DNA from: a bacterium
GTDB lineage: Bacteria; Cyanobacteriota; Vampirovibrionia; Obscuribacterales; Obscuribacteraceae
Direction of reading: 5' to 3'
Assembly (NCBI GenBank): GCA_016124935.1
Contig: WGMS01000012.1
Span: 62,001 to 126,000 of the forward strand
DNA length: 64,000 bases
Shown: one piece after another, positions 8,118 to 16,685 of the stretch
How positions within the stretch are numbered: position 1 is the stretch's first letter
How the letters are laid out: the number at the start of each line of letters is the position of its first letter
Notes under the pieces: generated by a model
Database searches by the model: none
What the model saw: the letters and a program-made list of their open reading frames with translations, nothing else
What the model was told of the DNA's origin: nothing
Made by a program: the position numbers and the translations under genes

Positions 8118-9749
8118 CTATCTGAACCACCTCGCAAATGGTGTCACATCGCTGTAGAAGGGAATATTCGCCGAAACAGTATTGGGTGTGTTCGGCGCTG
8201 TTTCCGTTTTGACGCGTCCTTCGGCGTCGATGATGGCGGACGGTCCGAGGGTGGTGGAGAAGACAAAGCAACGATGAGTTTCCACTGCACGAATCGATGT
8301 GATTGCGATGCACTGTTTTCCGATTATCTTGGAGTCGAACCAGGAAGTGTTGCTGCAGTCCACCAGAAGCTCAGCGCCGTTGCGGACGGCTTCGGTGGTT
8401 AGTTCAGGCGCGGCCAGCTCGCAACAAAGTATGGGGGCGATTTTTCTTCCACTGAGCTCCAGGACGGTTTGTTTGTTGCCGGGCTTGTAACCGACACGAT
8501 GAGGCGTCAGGGTTCCACAGAGGGCTCCGAATGGAGAGTTCAGCAGCCAGGCGGGAGAGTACTCTCCAAATGGTACGAGGTAGCGCTTGTGATATACCTC
8601 GGGATAAATCTCTCCTTCTCTGTCTATGCCACAGGCCGAATTGTAGACGCCGGTCTGGGTGTCTCCGTCCAGGCAGCCCACCACCCAGTCCTGGTCCAGT
8701 TTTTTGCAATAGTAACCCATTGATTCAAAAACCTGCCTGGATTGCGACATCGAGCTTGGAATCGCCCATTCCGGCCAGATGCATAAGCCGGCAGGGGCAT
8801 TTTCTGCCAGCTTCAAGTATTTGTTGAAGAATTCTCCCGGCTTGAAAGCCCTGGCGTCAAAGAGGATATTGCCCTGCAGTATCGATACCATCTCATGGGG
8901 ATTCGCCGCTGCCACCTTGTCAGCTGTGGCCAGGCGGTAGTTGCCGTATCCTACTGCGCCTGTTACGAGGGCTAGAACCAGGATCAGGCCGAGTAAGCAG
9001 GACCTGGGCACGCAGTTGAATCGCGCACTCGGAAATCTGGCAACGTTTAGAATAAGGCTTGTTAGAGCCGTGTTGCACATCATGATCAGGGCTCCTATGC
9101 CGATACCGCCTATGATACCAGCTATCTGTATCATGGATTTCCAGTTATACTGCGTGTATTCCAAGAGTCCCCAGGTAAGGCCGAGGCTGCCCCAGGCATT
9201 GCCCAGCTTGTTGAATATCAGGCACCAGACAAGAGGAATAGCGAACAGAGCCGGAATCTGCCAGCCGCCGTTCTTCATCCTGGGTACGAAACCATCTGAT
9301 AGTGGCATCCAGCGTACAATCGAGCAAAATGTTCCAAAAAGGGCGCTTTGCTGCAGACCGACCAGGAACCAGATTATCGGGTTGGCTAAAGCTATGTATG
9401 CGCTCATGGTTTCGGGCCAGACATCGGTGGTGAATTCAAGGGCGCATATGTTGTAGACGAGGGTGTAGCCGAAGCCGAAATGGACGCCACGATAAAAGGC
9501 TTCCGGCACGGAGCGGCTTGTGAGGGTGGCGATCAAAAGAGGTGTGATCGAGAACCAGGCCAGTGAAGCCAGGTCCGGACCCGGTGCGCTCAAACCGGCG
9601 ATGATGCCGGCTAGTCCCAGACCGAGCCAGATTCGACTCTCTTTCCGATAGTAGTCTCTGTCCCTGGTGATTGTTTCAGCTGGGCTGGATACCGGGGCAG
9701 TGGCAAGATTCGGCCTGGATGAGACTGGGGCAGATGGAGCAGAGTGCAT
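8118..9749 (-). CDS. lnt: Apolipoprotein N-acyltransferase
   Basis: 543-residue inner-membrane enzyme that adds the third acyl chain to lipoproteins. The N-terminal half has about eight hydrophobic helices from residue 40 on. The C-terminal half is a nitrilase-fold domain starting at VSILQGNI. The catalytic triad is visible in order: Glu in CIWPEWAIP, Lys in YHKRYLVPFGEYSP and Cys in PILCCELAAPEL. A Pro/Ala/Ser-rich N-terminus of about 35 residues precedes the first helix. It ends 5 bases before the LptF-like gene. The pairing of lipoprotein maturation and LPS export indicates an outer membrane. Confidence 0.94.
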   Translation of the reverse strand: MHSAPSAPVSSRPNLATAPVSSPAETITRDRDYYRKESRIWLGLGLAGIIAGLSAPGPDLASLAWFSITPLLIATLTSRSVPEAFYRGVHFGFGYTLVYNICALEFTTDVWPETMSAYIALANPIIWFLVGLQQSALFGTFCSIVRWMPLSDGFVPRMKNGGWQIPALFAIPLVWCLIFNKLGNAWGSLGLTWGLLEYTQYNWKSMIQIAGIIGGIGIGALIMMCNTALTSLILNVARFPSARFNCVPRSCLLGLILVLALVTGAVGYGNYRLATADKVAAANPHEMVSILQGNILFDARAFKPGEFFNKYLKLAENAPAGLCIWPEWAIPSSMSQSRQVFESMGYYCKKLDQDWVVGCLDGDTQTGVYNSACGIDREGEIYPEVYHKRYLVPFGEYSPAWLLNSPFGALCGTLTPHRVGYKPGNKQTVLELSGRKIAPILCCELAAPELTTEAVRNGAELLVDCSNTSWFDSKIIGKQCIAITSIRAVETHRCFVFSTTLGPSAIIDAEGRVKTETAPNTPNTVSANIPFYSDVTPFARWFR

Positions 9750-10109
9750 CGGGGTGAGAGCTTCTCCTGGTTGTCAGGGGCTCGGATGGTCGAGCCTGTT
9801 TCATTCGAACAGGGTTGCTAGTAAGAAGCAGCTTCTAATATATGATATGAACAACTTTATGTCCTCTGTAGTTTTTTAAGCTCTTAACTCTCCGGGAGCA
9901 ATTCGAGTCCGCGCACGCCGCCTCTTGAAAACTGGGCAGAGCTCCGGGTTTCTGACCGGGATGGGCTGTTTTGATTTTTTTTGCCCGCCAGATCAAGGTT
10001 TTAGCCTCTCTGTCGAATCTTCTGGTCGCTTGCTTGGCAACCGGGTGGGTGGATGCAAGACCCGGGACCAGGCAATTTGGCGAGATTAAAAATTGGCAAT
10101 CTTGAAGGA
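9750..10109. other. Non-coding gap between lnt and the TIG-protein gene
   Basis: 360 bases with no convincing gene on either strand. It should hold the end of the upstream minus-strand transcript and the promoter of lnt. A C/G-rich half-palindrome (CCGGGTTTCTGACCGG, 9946-9961) is followed on the plus strand by T-rich sequence and could be a terminator only for plus-strand transcripts, of which none is expected. A stretch near 9890-9930 resembles a tRNA T-loop but has no matching stems. Confidence 0.5.
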
Positions 10110-13094
10110 TCACATCTCGATGCGAGCGTCTACCTGGTAGTCGCCCTTTTGCAGGCGCTTGATCTCGATACGCGATGTGTTCTCTTCGCCACCGGATGTA
10201 GTGACAATGAGTTCGTCCCCTTTGTTTATTTTGATGATATCCGGGGTCTTGTTAGTCAATCTTACGTGAACCGGTTTGGAGGTTCCTTCGACTTTTATGA
10301 TCAGGTCTCCCGCTCCTTTTTTCGCTTTCTTGCCTTCTATCACGGCCGCTTTGACGAACTCGAATTCTATCGGATTGCTTCTTAGTATCGAATTGGCAAT
10401 ATTCGCTTTGTGTGTGCCGGGTTTAAGGCTCTCAGGCATTTTTAACTTTAGTTGCACCGGAGATGATGCCACCACTTGCGCTTCAGTCGAGTTGTCGATC
10501 ATCACTCGGTTTTTACCGGCCATTCCCATAAAGTCGTGACCGTCTATCACCAGCACTTTTGTATTCGGCACCAGCTTTGATGCGTTATCGATTGTTGGTG
10601 CGTTTGCCTCGGTGCTAGAGAACAGGGGCTGTAAAACGTCTATTACTCCGGGAATAAGCTCCGGGCGCGCCGCAAGAGATACATGCAATGTTCGCCCGGG
10701 TGTGGCGTCTTCCGGCACCATGAACATTGCTTGCCCCCTGGCGTCTGTGGATATCGTCGCACCATTGAAACTCAGCTCTACCGAAGCCTCCGGATTTCCG
10801 TATTTGTCCAGAACCGCTACAGTCAAGAAATTACCGGCTATGGCCCGATCAGGGTAGATCAAATTGGCTCCCAGGCTCGGCTGCTTCATAATGTAGGAGG
10901 CCGCCGGACTTTCCCATTCTCTGCCCGTGCTCGAAGCCGTAGCCGGCGTCGGAGAAGTTGTGGAATGATCCTCCTCTGTCCTGGGTTTAATCGGAGCAAT
11001 TTTTGTAATACTGGCCAGCTTCTCTTTTAACTCTCTCGCTTCTTTAGCGCTGGCCGATTCCACCGTCGATGGCTGACCTGACGGCTCCAGTTCTTTTTCT
11101 TTCTCTTTTTCGAAAGCCGGTTTTACATCTGCTTTCTTATCTTCTTTTTTCTCTTCTTTTTTCTCTTCTTTTTTCTCGGCGATTTCATGAGCTTCTTCAG
11201 TTTCTTCTGCTGTCTCTTTGGCCGGTTTCGAAGCCGCATCAGAAGCGGATTCTACTTTTTCATCCGCATCTGTATCTGTATCTGTATCTGTATCTGTATC
11301 TGTATCTGTTTCCGTTTTTACTTCGGTGTCAACTTTCTCTTCTTTTTCTTCTTCCGTCTTACTTTCATCATCTCTGGCGCTGGAGTCTTCTTTTTTATCG
11401 TTGACTGCTTTGGCTTCTTTGTCTGCGCTCTTTGAATCATTCGCTGCCAGTGTCTTTTCAGCAGTCTTTTCTTCCGTCTTTTTTTCTTCTTCGACTTCTT
11501 GAGGTTTGCGATGGACTCGACGAATGGTCCGCTTCCTTCTTGTATGCGCTATCGCCTGTTTCTCTTTTTTCTCCGGTTCCTGGATGTTATCATAGTCCGA
11601 CTCGACGGATTGAACTTTCTTCCCGGCTTTTGATTTGTCTTTGCCGGCAGGCTCGATCTCTTCGACTATCTCGATAATCTCCACATCATCCGGATAAAAC
11701 CCATAGGCGACATCATCCGGCCTGCGAGCCTGAAGAGATTTTGCTTTCTCCTGTTCTATTTTTTCCTGCTTGAGCTTCTCTGCTTCGGCTATCAACCGCT
11801 CTTTTTCGATTCGTTTTTGCTCGAGTTTCTGCTGCTCTGACTGCTGTATTTTTTCGAGTTCGCTTTGGTAAGACTCAAAGCGCGCCAGGTACTCGCGTTT
11901 TCTATCGGTCAGTACCGGCTCCAGAGTCACTAGAGACTTTTTTTTTTCCGGATCTCCGGTTTTGCCGGTTTTATCAGCTTCGCAGGAGGCTTCTTCTTTG
12001 CCGTCTTCTGATTTCTTTTCGGGTTTCTTCAATCCGGCGGCGTCAACGTCTACTCTGCCGACCTCGCCAAGCCAGAAGGTCACATCTGATTGGCTCTGAA
12101 TATCGAAACCTTTTTTGACCGGTGATTTGGCTGAGACGATTACGATGAACTTTCCTATAGTGGAGCCGTCGCCGGCTTTTAAATCTTTGCACTCACCGGC
12201 TATGGTGACATTGATGATCCCATCGATTCTCTTGCCCCAGACTGCCGCCACCGAGCCACGTAGATTATCTCTGAGTTTTACGTCCCCGGAAGACCAGGCT
12301 TCTACCACCATCGATGATTTTGCGCCGGCGCGGTGCTCCGGTCTCAAGATTCTGTCGGCTTCAACTCCCTCTGCCGCCAGAGATTTGTCAAGAATCTCTT
12401 TCGATAATTTGACGATTTTATGTTCATCGGGATCGTCGATGCCGCTATTCTCATCTAATTCGGCGAGCGATTTTGAGATGTCTTTTAAAACACTTATCAG
12501 GGCGCTATCCGGCAAAAGTCTGGGTTCTTCGAGGCTGGCTTTATCCGATTTGGCAGCGTTTTCCGCGTCTTCTTTGACCTCTGACGAAGGTTTTGCTTGC
12601 GAGCTCTTTTGGGCGCCGTCTTCTTCCTGGATATCTACATAATGTTCATCAGCTTCTTTGGATTTTGATTCGGATTCGGAAATCTTGTTTTCTTCTTCCT
12701 CGGTTGGTTCTTTGGCCTGCTTCTCTTTCTTATTTTTCTGTTTCTTCTTTTCTTTTTTCGGTTTCGAGTCTTTTGTTTTCAGCTCTTTATCGTCGTCTTT
12801 CTTTTTTTTCTTCTTCTTTTCGACCTTCTTATCGGCCTCTTCGCTCTCTTCGCTCTCTTCGTCCACCTCTTCTTTCTTTCCGAAAGGCAGTCTGGCGATT
12901 TTCTGTTTATCTGTTCGTGCGTAGGAAGAACTCGATTCTTTCTGGGTGGAGCGCGCCGAAGCTTGACTTAGTATGCCGCTTCCCTGGAGGCAGAATGTCA
13001 GAGCCGTCAAACAGCAGATCGTCTCTCTTGCGAACAGAAAAACAGTGCTGAGGGGGGCGTTGAGGGCTTTGGATACTCTACTTCTATCTTTCAT
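10110..13094 (-). CDS. Large secreted Lys/Glu-rich protein with Ig/TIG-like C-terminal modules
   Basis: 994 residues from ATG 13094, which has a good ribosome-binding site (AGAGGA, 5 bases before). A TTG at 13109 is a worse start. The N-terminal hydrophobic segment (about 14-45, ending near ASA) looks like a signal peptide. Two long Lys/Glu/Asp/Ser-rich, probably disordered or coiled regions follow, separated by a conserved-looking globular part (about 200-350). A (Thr-Asp)n tract lies near residue 600 and 12-base repeats encode KKEE units. The last 240 residues contain beta-sandwich-like modules, including a TIG/IPT-like unit (NAPTIDNASKLVPNTKVLVI). No enzymatic motif is seen. Likely a surface or periplasmic structural protein. 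It lies downstream of the IMS-domain gene on the same strand. Confidence 0.72.
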   Translation of the reverse strand: MKDRSRVSKALNAPLSTVFLFARETICCLTALTFCLQGSGILSQASARSTQKESSSSYARTDKQKIARLPFGKKEEVDEESEESEEADKKVEKKKKKKKDDDKELKTKDSKPKKEKKKQKNKKEKQAKEPTEEEENKISESESKSKEADEHYVDIQEEDGAQKSSQAKPSSEVKEDAENAAKSDKASLEEPRLLPDSALISVLKDISKSLAELDENSGIDDPDEHKIVKLSKEILDKSLAAEGVEADRILRPEHRAGAKSSMVVEAWSSGDVKLRDNLRGSVAAVWGKRIDGIINVTIAGECKDLKAGDGSTIGKFIVIVSAKSPVKKGFDIQSQSDVTFWLGEVGRVDVDAAGLKKPEKKSEDGKEEASCEADKTGKTGDPEKKKSLVTLEPVLTDRKREYLARFESYQSELEKIQQSEQQKLEQKRIEKERLIAEAEKLKQEKIEQEKAKSLQARRPDDVAYGFYPDDVEIIEIVEEIEPAGKDKSKAGKKVQSVESDYDNIQEPEKKEKQAIAHTRRKRTIRRVHRKPQEVEEEKKTEEKTAEKTLAANDSKSADKEAKAVNDKKEDSSARDDESKTEEEKEEKVDTEVKTETDTDTDTDTDTDTDADEKVESASDAASKPAKETAEETEEAHEIAEKKEEKKEEKKEDKKADVKPAFEKEKEKELEPSGQPSTVESASAKEARELKEKLASITKIAPIKPRTEEDHSTTSPTPATASSTGREWESPAASYIMKQPSLGANLIYPDRAIAGNFLTVAVLDKYGNPEASVELSFNGATISTDARGQAMFMVPEDATPGRTLHVSLAARPELIPGVIDVLQPLFSSTEANAPTIDNASKLVPNTKVLVIDGHDFMGMAGKNRVMIDNSTEAQVVASSPVQLKLKMPESLKPGTHKANIANSILRSNPIEFEFVKAAVIEGKKAKKGAGDLIIKVEGTSKPVHVRLTNKTPDIIKINKGDELIVTTSGGEENTSRIEIKRLQKGDYQVDARIEM
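11143..11183 (-). repeat. 12-base direct repeats coding KKEE units
   Basis: Near-identical CTTCTTTTTTCT-type units repeat about three times in tandem inside the TIG-protein gene. On the minus strand they encode Lys-Lys-Glu-Glu blocks. The unit length is a multiple of three, so changes in copy number keep frame. Confidence 0.6.
11269..11310 (-). repeat. Hexanucleotide tandem repeat coding (Thr-Asp)n
   Basis: Six perfect TCTGTA units (11269-11304) and one variant (TCTGTT). On the coding minus strand they give alternating Thr-Asp. The repeat sits in a disordered acidic linker of the TIG-domain protein. Confidence 0.9.
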
Positions 13095-13144
13095 AGTGTC
13101 CTCTTGCAAACAGGATGACTATCGACGAAACACGATTGCCATAG

Positions 13145-13173
13145 ATTCTACGGGAATTGAGCCGTATAGTCAC
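13145..13173 (-). promoter_or_regulatory. Putative sigma70-type promoter of the TIG-protein gene
   Basis: On the minus strand GTGACT (13168-13173) and TAGAAT (13145-13150) are separated by 17 bases. The expected transcript start is about 45 bases before ATG 13094. It suggests that the TIG-protein gene can be transcribed separately from the IMS-domain gene upstream. Confidence 0.4.
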
Positions 13174-13252
13174 TATCTGACCGAGTTTTTTATCGGGTGA
13201 CTATATGCTTGTCGGGAGGTGTTGCCACCACTAGAGATGTCATGTAGGGGTG

Positions 13253-14791
13253 TCAGTTCACTACTTTTGAATCGGTGATCAGCCACTGTCCTCGGATCTG
13301 CTCTACTACGTAACTGACCGTATAGCTTGTGTTCTCATCTTTGAGAACGCTCAGGGTGTCCGCATCGATATATCTGCGGCGTTCGTTTATCTTTGCAACC
13401 ACTTCGTACTTCTTATCCGGCGTGATCGCTTTATAGCTCTCGACGGTCATTGTGCCTGGTGTCATCTCGTAATAGCGGTGTTTGTCCAGCAAAAACTTGA
13501 TTGCCTGACTCTGGGTGGCCAGAGCCTTGCCTCCCAGGATTCTGGTCAAATTCTCTATCTGGCGATTTTTGACCGCTCTTCTTTTGATCGACTGCCAGGT
13601 GTTGATCAGGCTAGTGAACTGCCGTTTGAGCAGATCTTTCTCTTCGCTTCCTTGCTGTACATCACCACCTGGTTTGACAGCGACTAGCTTATTGTCCTCT
13701 CCGTCAGCATCGTCGTCATCGTCGCCATCGTCGCCATAGGTTATCGGCCTGTCCAGTACCGAGTCCGAACCGGAGCTACCTGCTGAGGTCGATCTGGGCT
13801 CTACTCCGTTAGGATTGGGGGACAGATCACTGGTGTCGTCACCGGTATCGCTATTACTTTCATTTCGGCTTTCGCTCAGTTCGTTGTTCACCGGATTCGA
13901 ATCGGGATCTTCGCTTGATTCGCCTTTGACTTGAGTCGTTTCAGGAGCTTCTGCCGCTTCATAGACAGCGGTATTCTTCACGCTGATTGTCAGCTCGCCA
14001 TCGCTGCCGGAGCCGTCCTTTTCTATCGAAACTTCGTAAGTGCCCGCGTTCAGGGTCAATCTATCCGACTTTGTCTCTTGATCGCTCAGGAACTCTTGCT
14101 TCTCTTCCAGGACAGAGTTGAAATCGGCTATTTTACTGCCTTTTGCCCCCAGGGCCTCCAGGAAAAAGTCGGCAGCCATCTGGACCGATAAAAGATTGTC
14201 TACGCCGGCTTTAGTACCGGAGCCTCTGCTGACCAGCTTCAGTTGAGCTTCTCTTACCTGATTGCCTTCAGACTTGTACTGCAGCCGATTCTTGTATTGA
14301 TCTACGAGTTCGTCTCCCTCTCCGGTTTTGAATGGACCGATTCCCGGCCAGCCTCCTGACTTCACAAAAACACTGCCCTTTAAATGTTCCGTGGTGCAGA
14401 GCGGTTTTATCTTCTTCTCTGCCGGACTTTCTTCTGACTTCTCTTCGGTCACGGATGATTCGGTTTTGGAGCTCTCGGCCGACTCCTGTTTTTCTTCCTC
14501 GGCTTCGGTCTCTTCGGTCGAGGTCGTATCGACGCCGCCCTCCGGCATAACGATTTTGAAATCAGTGTCGGTGTCTACCGTCTTGGTCGGTTTCTCTGGG
14601 TTCTTTTTAATTGAGTCATCTTTCCACATCTCATCGAGGTCGACTTCCTTATCATCTTTAGAACTCGCGGTTTCGGCAGCCAGGACCGCATTGCCAGGGT
14701 TGAGGCAGACCTGGTGAAACCCTGCTGTTCCTGCCATGGCAAGCGAAAGAGAAAGAGAGAGTATTAGTCGTGACCCTGATAATCGTTTCAC
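13253..14791 (-). CDS. Secreted acidic protein with C-terminal ARC6-type IMS domain (DUF4101)
   Basis: 512 residues from GTG 14791, with an AAGGA ribosome-binding site. A signal peptide (SRLILSLSLSLAMAGTAG, about 6-23) is followed by an acidic Ser/Glu/Thr-rich region, a globular part (about 130-280) and a second Asp/Ser-rich linker. The last 115 residues match my recollection of the IMS domain of cyanobacterial and plastid ARC6/CDP1 proteins: an opening LINTWQSIKRRAV helix, then L.RIL.GKAL, then V.S.K.I..DKKYEVVAKI and a closing SYVVEQIRGQWLITDSKVV. In ARC6 this domain faces the intermembrane space and binds PDV2; in bacteria it occurs in envelope proteins. Here it lacks the J-like and membrane parts of ARC6. 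Function unknown. Confidence 0.75.
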   Translation of the reverse strand: MKRLSGSRLILSLSLSLAMAGTAGFHQVCLNPGNAVLAAETASSKDDKEVDLDEMWKDDSIKKNPEKPTKTVDTDTDFKIVMPEGGVDTTSTEETEAEEEKQESAESSKTESSVTEEKSEESPAEKKIKPLCTTEHLKGSVFVKSGGWPGIGPFKTGEGDELVDQYKNRLQYKSEGNQVREAQLKLVSRGSGTKAGVDNLLSVQMAADFFLEALGAKGSKIADFNSVLEEKQEFLSDQETKSDRLTLNAGTYEVSIEKDGSGSDGELTISVKNTAVYEAAEAPETTQVKGESSEDPDSNPVNNELSESRNESNSDTGDDTSDLSPNPNGVEPRSTSAGSSGSDSVLDRPITYGDDGDDDDDADGEDNKLVAVKPGGDVQQGSEEKDLLKRQFTSLINTWQSIKRRAVKNRQIENLTRILGGKALATQSQAIKFLLDKHRYYEMTPGTMTVESYKAITPDKKYEVVAKINERRRYIDADTLSVLKDENTSYTVSYVVEQIRGQWLITDSKVVN

Positions 14792-14903
14792 AGTATGTTC
14801 CTTGCCGAACCAGATCCGTGGAAAATGCCTAGTATTCTACAATAAGTGCAGTATATGCAAGGTTGAATCTTGGTAATATCAAGGTTCGGCGTGCGGCATG
14901 GTA

Positions 14904-16043
14904 TTAGCGCTTCAGTGCCCGCAAAGCCAGTCTGCTTACTTCTTTCTCGAGCTTGTAAGGCAGTGGTTGTTCTCCGGGGGCTAAGTTCTGTCCCGCTTCG
15001 ACAAGGTAGTCCATGGTAAGGATTTCGGTCGCTAAGTGAAGCAGAGTCGGCTCGATGCTGCCTGTTAGCAGCGCTACGTTAGCAGGCGCTCCACCGGTGT
15101 AGGCATGTACTTTGTTGCCCGTCTTCGCCAGGGTGTAGGTAGATATGGCTTTGCTTAAATTCTCTTGATGTTTGCTCACTTTTTCAAGGGCAGCGAGATT
15201 CGGCTCTTCCTGCCAGTGTCCTAGATTGACCACTGTCAGGTCATTGCGGGCATTTTGCCAGAGCTCTTCTGAAATCAGGAATTTCTTGCCGGTGGCTGTT
15301 ACCAATAGACTGCCGGAGATAAGCCCGTCTTCCAGGCTGCCCAGTGCGTAGCCGTCATAGTGAGCCAGAAGAGCGCGGACCGGATCGGTCTCTGCTATTT
15401 TCACGTTGACACCGGTTCGCCTCAAATAGTGGGCGGCGCCGGCACCGACCTGGCCGTATCCCACCACGGTCGCCGTTTCTTTTACGAAGCTGCGCTTCGA
15501 AACAAGGGCGAGGGCTTCAACCAGTCCATCTCCTACGCCGTGAAAGTTTTCGATCTTGGATTTGATCACCCCGTCATTCAGGTTTATAACCGGAAGCCCG
15601 ATAGTTTTAAGGTTGCGCAGTCTGCTGATGCCGCTGCCGGTTATCTCGGAAGCTCCGTAAGTGCTAGATGACTTTCTTTTTGATGTGGCAAGATACGCTT
15701 CGGTGAGAACAAGGCCGGTATCGGATATTATCGAGGGATCATGCTCCAGCACTCGCTTCGGGCTGTCTGGACCCAGATGGATGGTGGCGCCGTCCAGGCG
15801 CATTTGCTCTACCGCAGAACCTTCCGTGGTGGCAGGGGTGCATTCGCTCAAATATAGGTCTGCGCCCGATGCGGTAAGGCATTTTGCCGCCACAGCCGTT
15901 ATAGCCGTAAGGTGGCAGTGCCAACCTATTTTGACATTTTTCAACTTCCCGCTCTCTTTCAGGTGCGACTCGAGCTCTTTGAAGATGGGGAATTCTCTGT
16001 CTGCTTTTGCTGTGATTGTTGATACATCGGTGGCATTGTTCAT
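14904..16043 (-). CDS. Divergent S-adenosylhomocysteine hydrolase-like NAD-binding protein
   Basis: 379 residues, against 430-470 for true AhcY. Recognisable AhcY-like segments include GASEITGSGISRL, the NAD/substrate segment NLNDGVIKSKIEN (AhcY usually NDSVTKSKFDN), the Rossmann motif VVGYGQVGAGAAHYLRRTG, LLVTATGKKFL and VVNLGHWQEE (usually NIGHFD-E). The N-terminal Cys/Asp/His substrate motif and the C-terminal LKPDHYRY-type tail of AhcY are not seen, so AdoHcy hydrolysis is doubtful. The start codon overlaps the stop of maf by four bases (ATGA), so translation is coupled. It is the last gene of the signalling operon. It could be a paralogue with another NAD-dependent role. Confidence 0.7.
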   Translation of the reverse strand: MNNATDVSTITAKADREFPIFKELESHLKESGKLKNVKIGWHCHLTAITAVAAKCLTASGADLYLSECTPATTEGSAVEQMRLDGATIHLGPDSPKRVLEHDPSIISDTGLVLTEAYLATSKRKSSSTYGASEITGSGISRLRNLKTIGLPVINLNDGVIKSKIENFHGVGDGLVEALALVSKRSFVKETATVVGYGQVGAGAAHYLRRTGVNVKIAETDPVRALLAHYDGYALGSLEDGLISGSLLVTATGKKFLISEELWQNARNDLTVVNLGHWQEEPNLAALEKVSKHQENLSKAISTYTLAKTGNKVHAYTGGAPANVALLTGSIEPTLLHLATEILTMDYLVEAGQNLAPGEQPLPYKLEKEVSRLALRALKR

Positions 16044-16678
16044 AGCTTTACTTCACTGTCTAAACAGTTCATAACGGGCAAACCGGCTTGTCTCAGCAGA
16101 CCCACCGTCATAGGAAGGGGCAAGCCCACGATATTGGTGTAACAGCCGGTTATTTTCTCGATGAAAACAGAGCCGAGACCCTGGATTGCGTAAGCGCCGG
16201 CTTTGTCCATCGGCTCTCCCGATTCTATATAGAACCTTATCTCTTTTTCCTGCAGTTCTCTGAACTTTACCAGCGAGGTCTCGATGCCGTAAAACTCCTT
16301 TTGCTCTTCGCCCTTTGATGCAATCAGCGAGACACCGGTCAAAACCAGGTGCTCTCCGCCGGATAGTTTGCTGAGCATCTCGAAGGCCTCGGCATCGGTT
16401 TGCGGCTTGCCGAGCATCTCTTCTCCCAGGGCGACAGTGGTGTCGGCACCGAGTACGATGACGGATTGATCGGTATACTCGGCTCTCGTCTCTTCTCTAC
16501 AGGCGGTGCTCTTTCGTCTTGCTATATCCAGGACCGCTTGCTCGGCGGAGATCCCCGGAGCGACGCTCTCGTCAACGTGGGACGGTCTGGTATCGAAGCT
16601 CAATTTTAACAAGCTGAGTAACTCCACTCTTCTCGGGGACGCTGATGCCAGTATCAGTTTTGGTGTTTGTGTTTGCAT
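16040..16678 (-). CDS. maf: Maf-family nucleoside triphosphate pyrophosphatase
   Basis: 212 residues. The N-terminal motif LILASASPRRVELLSLL (about 8-24), HVDESV, VLGADTTVALGEEMLGKP and GEHLVLTGVSL define the Maf/HAM1-like fold that hydrolyses modified or non-canonical NTPs to NMPs and PPi. The Asp in GADTTV is the catalytic base of the family. A short insertion (GEEQKEFYGIE) precedes the substrate loop. Starts 7 bases after the kinase stop and overlaps the next gene by four bases. dTTP/UTP (YhdE type) against m7GTP (YceF type) specificity is not decided here. Confidence 0.93.
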   Translation of the reverse strand: MQTQTPKLILASASPRRVELLSLLKLSFDTRPSHVDESVAPGISAEQAVLDIARRKSTACREETRAEYTDQSVIVLGADTTVALGEEMLGKPQTDAEAFEMLSKLSGGEHLVLTGVSLIASKGEEQKEFYGIETSLVKFRELQEKEIRFYIESGEPMDKAGAYAIQGLGSVFIEKITGCYTNIVGLPLPMTVGLLRQAGLPVMNCLDSEVKL

Positions 16679-16685
16679 ATTCCCG

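Noticed and set aside
8113-8313. 67-residue N-terminal extension of the LptF-like protein
   Set aside because: It lies inside lnt in another frame, is Arg/His-rich without protein-like pattern, and ATG 8112 starts the first membrane helix.
9885-9935. tRNA-like T-loop (TTCGAGTCC)
   Set aside because: The flanking bases do not pair as a T stem and no acceptor or anticodon stem can be built.
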